A stretch of 64,000 nt of DNA from Lysinibacillus sphaericus OT4b.31 (lineage in GTDB: Bacteria; Bacillota; Bacilli; Bacillales_A; Planococcaceae), in contig NZ_KB933398.1 of NCBI RefSeq assembly GCF_000392615.1, positions 2,256,691 through 2,320,690 of the forward strand, given 5' to 3'. The notes below the pieces were generated by a model. The model had not been told where the DNA came from. It searched no databases and saw only the letters and a list, made by a program, of their open reading frames with translations. This document shows positions 53,259 to 60,666 of this stretch, piece by piece. The number at the start of each line of letters is the position of its first letter. Position 1 is the stretch's first letter. Both the position numbers and the translations under genes were made by a program.

Positions 53259-54617
53259 ATGGAGCGCAACGACAATTTGACCAATACATTACAGCAAAAA
53301 GACCGTGAAAACGTTTGGCATCATATCTCGATGTATAACGAAAAAGCCCCACCAATGATAGTAGAACACGGTGAAGGTGCATGGATAACGGATAGTGCGG
53401 GCAATCGTTTTTTAGATGGCATGTCGGGGTTATGGGCTGTCAATGTCGGCTACGGGCGAGAGCGACTAGCACAAGTAGCGTATGAGCAAATGAAAAAATT
53501 GTGCTATGTACCGATGACACAAAGCCATCAACCTGCCATCGCGCTAGCGGAAAAAATGAATCAATTGTTAGAAGATGACTATATGATTTTTTACTCCAAT
53601 AGTGGTTCTGATGCAAATGAGGTTGCTTTCAAAATGGCACGTCAATACCACAATCAAAATGGTGAAGGGGCGCGCTTTAAAATTATCTCACGCTATCGTG
53701 CGTATCATGGGAGCTCCCTTGGGGCATTAGCGGCGACAGGGCAGGCACTGCGAAAGTACAAATATGAACCATTAGCGCCAGGCTTTTTGCATGTGGCACC
53801 TCCAGATAATTATCGACGACCTAAGGGGCAATCGATTGAGCTCTATAATCTAGAACGTGCACGAGAAATCGAAGAAAAAATTATTTGGGAGCAAAAAGAA
53901 ACGATTGCGGCTGTTATTATGGAGCCGATTATTACAGGTGGTGGCGTACTGATTCCACATCCTTCCTATGTCAAGGAAGTAGAACGGATTTGTCAGAAGT
54001 ATGGTGTGCTTCTGATTATTGATGAGGTAATCTGCGGTTTTGGTCGAACAGGTCGGCTGTTTGGACATCAGCATTTTGCTATTAAACCAGATATCATCAC
54101 GATGGCCAAAGGGTTAACAAGTGCCTATTTACCATTATCTATTACCGCTGTACGAAAAGATATTTATGAAAAATTTAAGGATACGGATGGCTATAGTCAT
54201 TTCCGACATGTCAATACATTCGGTGGGAACCCGGCAGCCTGTGCTGTCGCCCTCGAAAATATTAAAATTCTAGAAGAAGAAAAGCTAGTACAGCGTTCAA
54301 AGGATTTAGGCGAACAACTTTTACATGACTTGCAAGACTTATTGGAGCTGCCGTTTGTAGGGGATATTCGTGGCTTAGGATTCCTTGTGGGTATTGAGCT
54401 CGTAGAAGATAAGCTAACCCTAGAGCCAGCAAAATCTGAACGGCTAGCAAAAATTATCGCAGATTGTAAAGCTAACGGACTGGTTATTGGCAAAAATGGG
54501 GATACGGTAGAGGGCTTCAACAATATACTGACATTAAGCCCACCACTGTGCTGTACGGATGAGGATTTAGAATTCATTAGCGCAGTACTGAAAAAAGTAT
54601 TTGCCGCAAATGCATAA
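53259..54617 (+). CDS. Class III aminotransferase (omega-amino acid type)
   Basis: 452 residues. The N-terminus (DRENVWHHISMYNEKAPPMI) and FLDGMSGLWAVNVGYGRERL match the omega-amino-acid:pyruvate and taurine/beta-alanine type enzymes. PLP site: YSNSGSDANEVAFKMARQY for the phosphate, IDEVICGFGRTG for the Asp contact, and the Schiff-base Lys in ITMAKGLTSAY. It should transfer an amino group from a beta- or omega-amino acid or amine to pyruvate or 2-oxoglutarate, making a semialdehyde or oxo acid for the aldehyde dehydrogenase. Divergent from pucR; AACGGAGG precedes the ATG. Confidence 0.88.
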   Translation: MERNDNLTNTLQQKDRENVWHHISMYNEKAPPMIVEHGEGAWITDSAGNRFLDGMSGLWAVNVGYGRERLAQVAYEQMKKLCYVPMTQSHQPAIALAEKMNQLLEDDYMIFYSNSGSDANEVAFKMARQYHNQNGEGARFKIISRYRAYHGSSLGALAATGQALRKYKYEPLAPGFLHVAPPDNYRRPKGQSIELYNLERAREIEEKIIWEQKETIAAVIMEPIITGGGVLIPHPSYVKEVERICQKYGVLLIIDEVICGFGRTGRLFGHQHFAIKPDIITMAKGLTSAYLPLSITAVRKDIYEKFKDTDGYSHFRHVNTFGGNPAACAVALENIKILEEEKLVQRSKDLGEQLLHDLQDLLELPFVGDIRGLGFLVGIELVEDKLTLEPAKSERLAKIIADCKANGLVIGKNGDTVEGFNNILTLSPPLCCTDEDLEFISAVLKKVFAANA

Positions 54618-54621
54618 GTAA

Positions 54622-54661
54622 AAGGCGATTCCCAGTGTTTATCTACACAAGGAGTCGCCTT
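54622..54661. terminator. Bidirectional terminator
   Basis: AAGGCGATTCC pairs with GGAGTCGCCTT around an 18-nt loop, between the convergent aminotransferase and MarR genes (the latter stop is 2 nt away). Confidence 0.7.
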
Positions 54662-54662
54662 G

Positions 54663-55118
54663 TTAATAGTATCGTTTATGCCCTTTTTTTACATAGTCCC
54701 AATCGACTTCAATGTTTTGGCGGACGCGTCCTAATAAATGATGAATGCAGTCGATTTCCTCATCTGAAAAACCATCCAATGCCCGTGCATTCGAATAATC
54801 GCCCTCACGTTTTAAAAATGGATATAACGATAAGCTTTTCGCAGTCGGAAAGAGATGCTTGTTTTTCTTATTATGTGCATCAAAGCGCTTCTCAACAAAA
54901 CCCTTAGTGACAAGCTTTTGAATAGCTCGAGAAGCGGTGGTACGATCCACTTTTAAAAGTTCTGCCACCTTTTCTTGAATGATGCCAGGGTTTTCACAAA
55001 TGCGAATGACATATAAATACTGTCCTTTTGTTAAATCTAGTTCTTTAAACTCAATATTACTTATGGAATCAAGTGCCCGCGCAATCGCTCCAATATCCCG
55101 TAAAATCTCCTTCATCAT
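54663..55118 (-). CDS. MarR-family transcriptional regulator
   Basis: 151 residues. The winged-helix core is clear: FKELDLTKGQYLYVIRICEN, then VAELLKVDRTTASRAIQKLV as the recognition helix and the wing (GFVEKRFDAHNKKNKHLFPT). The ribosome site AGGAGGATA precedes tandem ATG codons. A perfect 14-bp palindrome lies 45 nt upstream, probably its own operator. No enzyme is co-transcribed, so the regulated target besides itself is unknown. Confidence 0.88.
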   Translation of the reverse strand: MMKEILRDIGAIARALDSISNIEFKELDLTKGQYLYVIRICENPGIIQEKVAELLKVDRTTASRAIQKLVTKGFVEKRFDAHNKKNKHLFPTAKSLSLYPFLKREGDYSNARALDGFSDEEIDCIHHLLGRVRQNIEVDWDYVKKGHKRYY

Positions 55119-55162
55119 TATCCTCCTGAAATTTTTGTTGTATTTGCAATAAAAAACGTTCT

Positions 55163-55176
55163 ATACTATATAGTAT
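55163..55176. promoter_or_regulatory. Perfect palindrome upstream of marR
   Basis: ATACTATATAGTAT, a 14-bp perfect palindrome 45 nt before the MarR start. Size and A+T-rich symmetry suit a MarR dimer site. Autoregulation is an inference. Confidence 0.5.
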
Positions 55177-55201
55177 CATCGATCAAGAAAAATTTCACTG
55201 A

Positions 55202-55503
55202 CTATCAAAAGGGTGGGCACTCTATCAGTGCAGTAGCCGATTCTATCAGTGCAGTGGGAGGCGCTATCAAAGAAGTGCTGATTTTTATCGACGAAGTTAT
55301 TGAATTTATCGACGAAATTCCGAGTTTTATCGACGATATTGCAAGGTTTATCAGCGAAGTGACGGGTTCTATCGGCGATATTGCAAGGTTTATCGGCGAA
55401 TTGAAGAGTTTTATCAGCGATATTGCAGATTCTATCAGCGGAGTGACCAGTTCTATCCACGAAATAGCTGATTCTATCGACGAAGTAATCAATTCTTTAT
55501 CCA
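55202..55503. repeat. 21-nt-period intergenic array B (core TATCRRCGA)
   Basis: TATC recurs at 55223, 55244, 55265, 55286 and so on to 55475: thirteen cores at exactly 21-nt steps, with one more 20 nt before and one 23 nt after. The usual core is TATC(A/G)(A/G)CGA, and the intervening bases vary. Because 21 is divisible by three, long stop-free frames arise on both strands; the plus frame translates to a seven-residue repeat. None has a ribosome site at a plausible start. It lies between marR and the acetyltransferase gene. Confidence 0.85.
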
Positions 55504-55575
55504 CGCAAAAGTTTTACAGACGAATTGACAAAATTTAAGGGTTATCTTTAGCAAAGAAAGCTAGGAGGAATATAA

Positions 55576-56016
55576 ATGAATGCAAAAGTAATTACTACAG
55601 AGGTGGATTTACAAACGGCATTTGCCATTCGTAGAAAAGTATTTATAGAAGAACAACAAGTTCCAGAGCCCGAAGAATATGATGAATTTGACACACTCGA
55701 TGCTGCCTGTAAACATATTCTTGTATACATCGATGGCCAGCCAGTTGGCACAGGACGTTTGCGGGTTGTAGACGGCTACGGCAAGCTTGAACGCATCTGT
55801 ATTTTGCAAGCATTCCGCAAATACGGGCTGGGTAAGGTCATCGTTCAAAAATTAGAGGATATGACCCTGGCAAAAGGCTTAACAAAATCGAAACTAAATG
55901 CCCAAGTATATGCAGAGGGCTTTTATGAAAAATTTGGCTATAAGCGTTCAGGTGAGGAATTTATGGATGGAGGCATTCCACACATTTTAATGAAAAAGCA
56001 ATTTAGCGAGGCGTAG
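55576..56016 (+). CDS. GNAT N-acetyltransferase, YjcF/ElaA-like
   Basis: 146 residues. N-terminal AFAIRRKVFIEEQQVPEPEE is the family-specific start; the acetyl-CoA loop is near LERICILQAFRKYGLGKVIV, and AQVYAEGFYEKFGYKRSGEE FMDGGIPHILM ends the fold. It is a one-domain acetyltransferase of unknown substrate. AGGAGGA lies 7 nt before the ATG. The next gene starts 7 nt after its stop. Confidence 0.87.
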   Translation: MNAKVITTEVDLQTAFAIRRKVFIEEQQVPEPEEYDEFDTLDAACKHILVYIDGQPVGTGRLRVVDGYGKLERICILQAFRKYGLGKVIVQKLEDMTLAKGLTKSKLNAQVYAEGFYEKFGYKRSGEEFMDGGIPHILMKKQFSEA

Positions 56017-56023
56017 AATTCAA

Positions 56024-56650
56024 TTGTCAAGAAAATGGAAGTATACGCTGTATGTGAGTGGCTTAGGCATTTTAACGCTCGGTGTATGTTTCACGATGCA
56101 GTCCAATCTGGGTACATCGCCGTTTGATGCTTTATTAGTCGGTTTGACGAAAAATATTGGCTTAACAGTAGGTAGCTGGGAAATCATTACGTCATTTATC
56201 ATCATTTTTTGTAATAATTTACTTGCGCGTAAACGACCAGAATTTTTAGGGTTATTAACCGCTTTCGTGACAGGCGTATGTATTGATACTTGGCTATTTT
56301 TGCTTGGTGATGTTCTACATCCGACTCATTTCGTGAGCAAAGTAATGTGTCAGGCAATTGGATTAGTCATTATCGGACTGGGGTCGGCCATCTACTTGCA
56401 AGCCAAATTCGCACCCAACCCAATCGACTTTTCAATGCTGGTTATTCGTGACCTAACGGGTAAAAGTATCATGTTTTCCAAAACACTTATCTATATCCTA
56501 TTCTTAGCGTTAGCCTTTGTTTTTGGCGGTCCGATAGGTGTCGGGACTGTGCTAACCGTCTTTTTAGGCGGTCCCATCCTAAATTACTTTATGCCGCTAA
56601 TCGAGAACATGCTAGTAAATGCGCAGCAACCACATTATCGTCATTCTTAA
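56024..56650 (+). CDS. YczE-like integral membrane protein
   Basis: 208 residues with five or six hydrophobic helices. LGVCFTMQSNLGTSPFDALL near residue 20 and FAPNPIDFSMLVIRDLTG near residue 128 are the paired conserved loops of the YczE/YitT-type family. GPIGVGTVLTVFLGGPILNY is the last. The role of the family is unknown, although YczE is needed for surfactin-type lipopeptide production in some bacilli. TTG start, co-transcribed with the acetyltransferase. Confidence 0.8.
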   Translation: MSRKWKYTLYVSGLGILTLGVCFTMQSNLGTSPFDALLVGLTKNIGLTVGSWEIITSFIIIFCNNLLARKRPEFLGLLTAFVTGVCIDTWLFLLGDVLHPTHFVSKVMCQAIGLVIIGLGSAIYLQAKFAPNPIDFSMLVIRDLTGKSIMFSKTLIYILFLALAFVFGGPIGVGTVLTVFLGGPILNYFMPLIENMLVNAQQPHYRHS

Positions 56651-56667
56651 TAATACACATCCAACAA

Positions 56668-56698
56668 GCAGTCTGTGAAAAATTCACAGACTGTTTTT
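56668..56698 (+). terminator. Intrinsic terminator
   Basis: CAGTCTGTGAA and TTCACAGACTG stem with a 3-nt loop and TTTTT run, 20 nt after the YczE-like gene. Confidence 0.9.
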
Positions 56699-56736
56699 AT
56701 CTAATGACGCTTCAATATAATATCTATAGTTTGAGA

Positions 56737-56827
56737 AATACCCGCGGAAGGAGCTGAAATCCGCGAACTGAATCTGGATACCCGTGGAAGCAGAAGAAAT
56801 ACCCGCGAACAGAGGCTAGACCCCGCT
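56737..56827. repeat. 21-nt-period intergenic array D (core CCGCGRA)
   Basis: CCGCG-like cores begin at 56742, 56761, 56782, 56803 and 56823 (CCGCG, CCGCG, CCGTG, CCGCG, CCGCT). Steps are 19, 21, 21 and 20 nt. Four are preceded by A-rich GAAAT/GGATAC bases and followed by (G)AA. Same layout as arrays A-C but with a different core; it runs into the 5' end of the next open frame. Confidence 0.6.
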
Positions 56828-56829
56828 CT

Positions 56830-57141
56830 TTGGATGAAGTGCAGAAAATTGAAATTTATTTAGCCTATACACAAGATGGGCCAAAACAGCTAGCTGAAAT
56901 ACAAGAGAAGCAGGACATAGACAATTTCCTGGAAATCTTAAATACAAGTGAAGAGAACCTTTCATTTCATTCAAATACAACAAATGGTGATCCTATCAAT
57001 TATGAGGTTGTTTTATATACAGGTGAACGGATTGCTTATCAATACGGCGTGCAATTTGACGGAACTACATATTATTGGCACCCATGGGAAACAGCTATTA
57101 TAGCAGAAAACATAAGCCAATTTATTTCCAAAACGCCTTGA
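56830..57141 (+). CDS. Hypothetical protein, possibly 5'-truncated
   Basis: 103 residues from a TTG codon that has no ribosome site. The frame stays open into array D upstream, so the true 5' end may have been lost. The product is soluble: QKIEIYLAYTQDGPKQLAEI, a helical NFLEILNTSEENL segment, then beta strands (YEVVLYTGERIAYQYGVQFD) and HPWETAIIAENISQFI. The family is not recognised. Convergent with the anti-sigma gene. Confidence 0.4.
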   Translation: MDEVQKIEIYLAYTQDGPKQLAEIQEKQDIDNFLEILNTSEENLSFHSNTTNGDPINYEVVLYTGERIAYQYGVQFDGTTYYWHPWETAIIAENISQFISKTP

Positions 57142-57193
57142 TTCTTCATGAAATAGTCCTAAAAAGACAGCTCCCTAATACTCTTTATTAACG

Positions 57194-58525
57194 TCATTTA
57201 GTTGTAGGTTGCCAAATGCCTTGATCATTTTTGATCATTCTTATTAACATCCAAACATCCCCGTACGTTGGGGTAAATTTAATAGTTCCTTCGATTTCAC
57301 TACTTTGTTCAAATTGAGCACCCTCAATACCGTTATAGTTGTATGCACTTACTAGCCTTTGAATTTTCTTTGTAGAATAATAGCCCCTGATTTTTTGTTT
57401 GTCCTGTATATACTTTACTATTTCCGATTGCGTAGGTCGTTCATTCGTGGGTTTGAACGCAAATTTTGTTTCGTAATCTCCTTCAGATTCTGCTAGCACA
57501 TACATTTTTGCAATGGTTAACGGTTTAGTCCCTTTAAGTACAGACAAATCATAATTTTCTTTAAAAGCATCATAAAGTGATTGTTCATCAGTTGTTAACG
57601 TAAAGGTTGGCTCAAGATTTTTCAGTCCTATGACTTTCCCAGCAATCTGGGCATCATTAATGACCGATACTGTCTGACCGACCTCATTCTTATAAACGGC
57701 ATACTCATCTTCGTGTAATGGGTCAAGGTCTACATCAATATATCTCATTTTTGTTTTATGGTAATTTGCCAGGTCCCTAAAATAAAACTTAAAAATGTTC
57801 TCTTGTTCGGCATCCTCGAATACGATGGGAGCCACTGCGCCTGGCAGAGCTAGAAAGTTACCATTTAACGTCACTTGTCCATGTGATGTTTGTATTTTAT
57901 CTCCCGCAACTCCGAATACAGGAGCAACAATAATATCTTTCTTATGATAGTAGGCAATATAATCTCCTATTTTTATTTCTGTATCGGGTTCAATCACCAT
58001 TGGAATACTGCTCAATCCAAATTGCTTTCCCATTAAATATCCGATAGTAGGTTGGATAACTAATTGCCCATTTGGCTCGATAATGGGTAGCACCGTTTCA
58101 TTTTGTTGTAGTAAATCAAAAAGCTCATTGTGGTCTGTGGGCAAAGTTTCCACCGTTTTTGACGCTGTTACTCCGTTCGGCTGGTCTGTGGGCAAGGTTT
58201 CCACCGTTTTTGACGCTGTTACTCCGTTCGGCTGGTCTGTGGGCAAGGTTTCCACCATTTTTGACGCTGTCACTCCATTCGGCTGGTCTGTGGGCAAGAT
58301 TTCCACTGTTTTTGACGCCGTCGCTCCGTTTGGCGTAACTTGCAACATTACGACGAAACCTAAAATTAGCACAAAGGCCAGTGAAATAACGGATACTTGC
58401 CAATTAAATTTTTTCGCAGGTGCTGTTTTTGGTTGTTTATTTATGACAATGCGTTGCTTCATGTCCACAGTAAAGGGTGCGTCAGTACGAAGCTCCTGTT
58501 TTAGTTGCTCTTTAAAATTATTCAT
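57194..58525 (-). CDS. Membrane anti-sigma-type protein with tandem repeats and a signal-peptidase-like domain
   Basis: 443 residues. A cytoplasmic N-terminus of about 40 residues and one helix (about 43-62) suit an anti-sigma factor; the gene overlaps the ECF sigma gene by 8 nt. Outside the helix are four near-identical 17-residue repeats (65-132; PNGVTASKTVETLPTDQ). Then comes a domain resembling signal peptidase I beta strands: IKIGDYIAYY, VAPVFGVAGDKIQ, VTLNGNFLALPG, EYAVYKN and IAGKVIGL. The catalytic Lys expected in the (K)RVxGxPGD strand is absent, so it is probably a sensor or binding domain. The C-terminal 130 residues are unrecognised. Confidence 0.7.
   Translation of the reverse strand: MNNFKEQLKQELRTDAPFTVDMKQRIVINKQPKTAPAKKFNWQVSVISLAFVLILGFVVMLQVTPNGATASKTVEILPTDQPNGVTASKMVETLPTDQPNGVTASKTVETLPTDQPNGVTASKTVETLPTDHNELFDLLQQNETVLPIIEPNGQLVIQPTIGYLMGKQFGLSSIPMVIEPDTEIKIGDYIAYYHKKDIIVAPVFGVAGDKIQTSHGQVTLNGNFLALPGAVAPIVFEDAEQENIFKFYFRDLANYHKTKMRYIDVDLDPLHEDEYAVYKNEVGQTVSVINDAQIAGKVIGLKNLEPTFTLTTDEQSLYDAFKENYDLSVLKGTKPLTIAKMYVLAESEGDYETKFAFKPTNERPTQSEIVKYIQDKQKIRGYYSTKKIQRLVSAYNYNGIEGAQFEQSSEIEGTIKFTPTYGDVWMLIRMIKNDQGIWQPTTK
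58130..58333 (-). repeat. Four tandem 51-nt coding repeats
   Basis: Within the anti-sigma-type gene, four units of 51 nt encode PNG(A/V)TASK(T/M)VE(I/T)LPTDQ. The nucleotide copies are nearly identical, so copy number can change by slippage without shifting the frame. They form a linker just outside the membrane. Confidence 0.9.
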
Positions 58526-59015
58526 GGATAAATACCTCCGCCTGTGTTGATAATTTTGATTTTAGTAAGTCCTTTCCTCTACGTAATCGTGTGCGCACTG
58601 TATTTTGAGAAATACCTAGCAAATCGGCAATTTCCCATGCTTCAAAGTCCTCATAATAAAACAATATAATGACTTCTCGGTAGTGGATTGGTAGCCTCAT
58701 TACTTCATGCTTTAATGTTTGAAATTGTTGTTGCTTCATTACTTCTTGCTCTGCAGATTTTTCGTTTGTCCAAAACGGTGTTAAAAATTGCAGGACATTT
58801 TTTCGCTTCATTTTCCGTAATTCATCATGGCATCGATTAATTAATATTCTCGTTAAAAATGTTTTCAGTGCGGCCTCACCACGAAACGTGTCCTTCTTTG
58901 TAGCATACGTAAAAAACACATCCTGTGTAATTTCCTCTGCTAGTTGCTTGTCCTTCACATATAAATAGCTGAGATGGAATAGGTATTCTCCATATTCCTC
59001 TACAAGCTGTTCCAT
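58518..59015 (-). CDS. ECF-type RNA polymerase sigma factor
   Basis: 165 residues. Region 2 has YLFHLSYLYVKDKQLAEEIT QDVFFTYA and FRGEAALKTFLTRILINRCH; region 4 has LPIHYREVIILFYYEDFEAW EIADLLGISQNTVRTRLRRG. It resembles B. subtilis YlaC/SigV-like factors. Its gene overlaps that of the membrane anti-sigma-type protein, which should hold it at the membrane until a signal is sensed. An ECF-type promoter lies 35 nt upstream, pointing to autoregulation. AAGGTGATG precedes the ATG. Confidence 0.9.
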   Translation of the reverse strand: MEQLVEEYGEYLFHLSYLYVKDKQLAEEITQDVFFTYATKKDTFRGEAALKTFLTRILINRCHDELRKMKRKNVLQFLTPFWTNEKSAEQEVMKQQQFQTLKHEVMRLPIHYREVIILFYYEDFEAWEIADLLGISQNTVRTRLRRGKDLLKSKLSTQAEVFIHE

Positions 59016-59049
59016 AGTATCATCACCTTACTGGTCTTTTAATAATTTA

Positions 59050-59076
59050 GACGTAAAAAATTACGAATATTGTTCA
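59050..59076 (-). promoter_or_regulatory. ECF-type promoter of the sigma gene
   Basis: On the minus strand TGAACA and CGTC are separated by 17 nt, the layout of ECF-sigma promoters in Bacillus (TGAAAC-like -35, CGTC/CGTA -10). It lies 35 nt before the sigma start, so the factor probably drives its own gene. Confidence 0.6.
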
Positions 59077-59359
59077 AAAAATAAAAAATTAGCATTTACT
59101 AACTGTTAGAGCGCGACGACTCAGGCTAAACCGCCTTGCCTTTGTGCAGCGTGACCGCTATATTTTATGCACAATCAACAATGCGCGGCGCAAATAACGC
59201 TACTATTTGTATAGAAGAGTGTACCAATTGTAGAAGATTATTTATTGCAAAGACCAAAATTAGTTAAATATTAGAGTAATTTATTGTAAAATAAGGATTA
59301 TTTAGTGTGATTAATGTTGGTGTATATAGAGGGGACCTGGCTTGGAGGAGGGGGATGTA

Positions 59360-59644
59360 GTGAATAATCAGCAAGAGGTGCTAAAAGACAGAAGATGTAC
59401 CCAAATTAATAGATGGTCATTTGTCTCGTCCATAATTTGTCTGCTATTGTATGTTATTTTTCGATGGCAATCTATTGTTTTATGTATAACTATAGGAACA
59501 TTCTTCTTTGGTTTAATTGGTTTTTCAGGGGTTAGGGATTGGAAAGGGATGTTACGGAGTATAACGACGGTAATTATTACTTTAGCATTATCAATTTTTC
59601 TAACTTTCATTTTATTGTTCGGAAAACTATTACATCTGGTATAG
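59360..59644 (+). CDS. Small membrane protein
   Basis: 94 residues with three hydrophobic helices (about 22-38, 40-57, 68-90). The GTG at 59360 is the start because GGAGGAGGGGG lies directly before it; the upstream TTG is part of that site. N-terminal part NNQQEVLKDRRCTQINRWSF is cytoplasmic. The family is not recognised. The stretch 59080-59340 before it shows no gene. Confidence 0.55.
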   Translation: MNNQQEVLKDRRCTQINRWSFVSSIICLLLYVIFRWQSIVLCITIGTFFFGLIGFSGVRDWKGMLRSITTVIITLALSIFLTFILLFGKLLHLV

Positions 59645-59707
59645 CTGCATTCAAACATTGTATTTTTAGGAAAGGAGGCTGCCTTAAAAAGACAACACCC
59701 TTGGGTT

Positions 59708-60097
59708 TTATAATTCTTTTACGATAGTTTCAGAAAAACGATCGTGTGGAAGGATTTCTCCTTGTTGTTTTTCAAATGCTTTAGGATTTTTCAAATAATC
59801 GAAAGTACTGACTGTATCTCGGTAAGCCATGCGCTTAAGAATTTGATTGGACGTTGGTTTTGAACCGTCTTCATGTTCAAGGGCTAGTCCCATCTTCTTG
59901 TAACCAATTGTCTGTCCATTTTGGCGCAGTTGTGCATATTCAAGAGCCCACATCACTACTGTTGGTGTAACCAAGGCATGAACCGCTTCATTTTTCACCT
60001 TTTTTCGCAGGAAATATTCAACACCAGCTGTCACCGCGGTAGAAATGGCCATATCTATCAAAAATGCCTTCGTCCGTTTTTTTGTAATCGATTTCAC
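59708..60097 (-). CDS. RDD-family membrane protein
   Basis: 129 residues from a GTG start with GAGGAGG 7 nt upstream. KKRTKAFLIDMAISTAVTAG is the R-x-x-A-x-x-I-D opening of the RDD domain (two helices), and GQTIGYKKMGLALEHEDGSK the second conserved loop. RDD proteins are small membrane proteins, some linked to ion or osmotic stress. This one is short and the third Asp-containing segment is not obvious. Confidence 0.75.
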   Translation of the reverse strand: MKSITKKRTKAFLIDMAISTAVTAGVEYFLRKKVKNEAVHALVTPTVVMWALEYAQLRQNGQTIGYKKMGLALEHEDGSKPTSNQILKRMAYRDTVSTFDYLKNPKAFEKQQGEILPHDRFSETIVKEL

Positions 60098-60227
60098 ATC
60101 AATTCCTCCTCATATTTCATGTGTCTATAGTAATACGGATAACAATGCAAGAAGTTCCAACATATCGACAAAACTGAAAAATCTATGATAGCACAAAATA
60201 AGTAGTTGAGTGATGATAGTTGCTATG

Positions 60228-60246
60228 GTACTTTAATATAAAGTAC
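60228..60246. promoter_or_regulatory. Perfect palindrome upstream of the Dabb gene
   Basis: GTACTTTA-ATA-TAAAGTAC, 8-bp arms with a 3-nt centre, 38 nt before the ATG. It covers a TATAAA that may be the -10 box, so a bound regulator would repress. Similar GTAC/AGTA palindromes are used by HxlR/YodB-type redox regulators, but no such gene is nearby. Confidence 0.5.
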
Positions 60247-60283
60247 GGAATATTAAAACAATTCGTTAGGGAGGATGATGTAA

Positions 60284-60589
60284 ATGATAAGACATATTGT
60301 CATGTGGAATCATAAGGATGATTTTAATCATGAAGAGAAGGTGATAAATGCGCAAAAGGTGAAAAATGAATTGGAGAGCCTGCCCCAAATGATTGATGGC
60401 ATTATCTCTTTAAATGTCATTATAAATCCATTATCAACGAGTAATCGAGAAATCATTTTAAATAGCCTATTCGAAAGTGAAGATCACTTGCAACAATACC
60501 AAGTCCATCCTGAACATGTTCGCGTAAGTCAATTTGTAGGTTCGGTCGTGAAAGACAGAGTTTGTATTGACTTCGAGGTAGATGAGTAA
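60284..60589 (+). CDS. Dabb-domain (stress-responsive A/B barrel) protein
   Basis: 101 residues, one domain. MIRHIVMWNHKDD is the usual first strand (M-x-x-H-x-V-x-(W/F)), then a helix (VINAQKVKNELESLP), LNVIINPLS, and HLQQYQVHPEHVRVSQFVGS, the conserved Y-x-x-H-P-x-H motif. These dimeric ferredoxin-like proteins are enzymes or binding proteins of varied function. AGGGAGGATG precedes the ATG; a palindromic operator and a good terminator flank it, so it is an independent, regulated unit. Confidence 0.85.
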   Translation: MIRHIVMWNHKDDFNHEEKVINAQKVKNELESLPQMIDGIISLNVIINPLSTSNREIILNSLFESEDHLQQYQVHPEHVRVSQFVGSVVKDRVCIDFEVDE

Positions 60590-60627
60590 CTACATGCCTG
60601 AAAATACATATTTTCTTTGAAAACGTA

Positions 60628-60660
60628 ACTCCATTTTGAACAGTCAAAATGGAGTTTTGC
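60628..60660. terminator. Intrinsic terminator (shared)
   Basis: AACTCCATTTTG and CAAAATGGAGTT with a 6-nt loop; T residues follow on plus. It can serve both the Dabb gene and the convergent sugar-kinase gene. Confidence 0.8.
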
Positions 60661-60666
60661 ATTTAT

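Noticed and set aside
53303-53318. Possible catabolite-response site (TGAAAACGTTTGGC)
   Set aside because: Lies inside the aminotransferase coding region and misses consensus bases at the right end.
55176-55538. Three overlapping open frames of 94-99 codons on both strands
   Set aside because: They follow only from the 21-nt repeat of array B and have no ribosome sites.
58083-58550. 155-codon plus-strand frame opposite the anti-sigma gene
   Set aside because: Antisense shadow created by the 51-nt coding repeats; no ribosome site.
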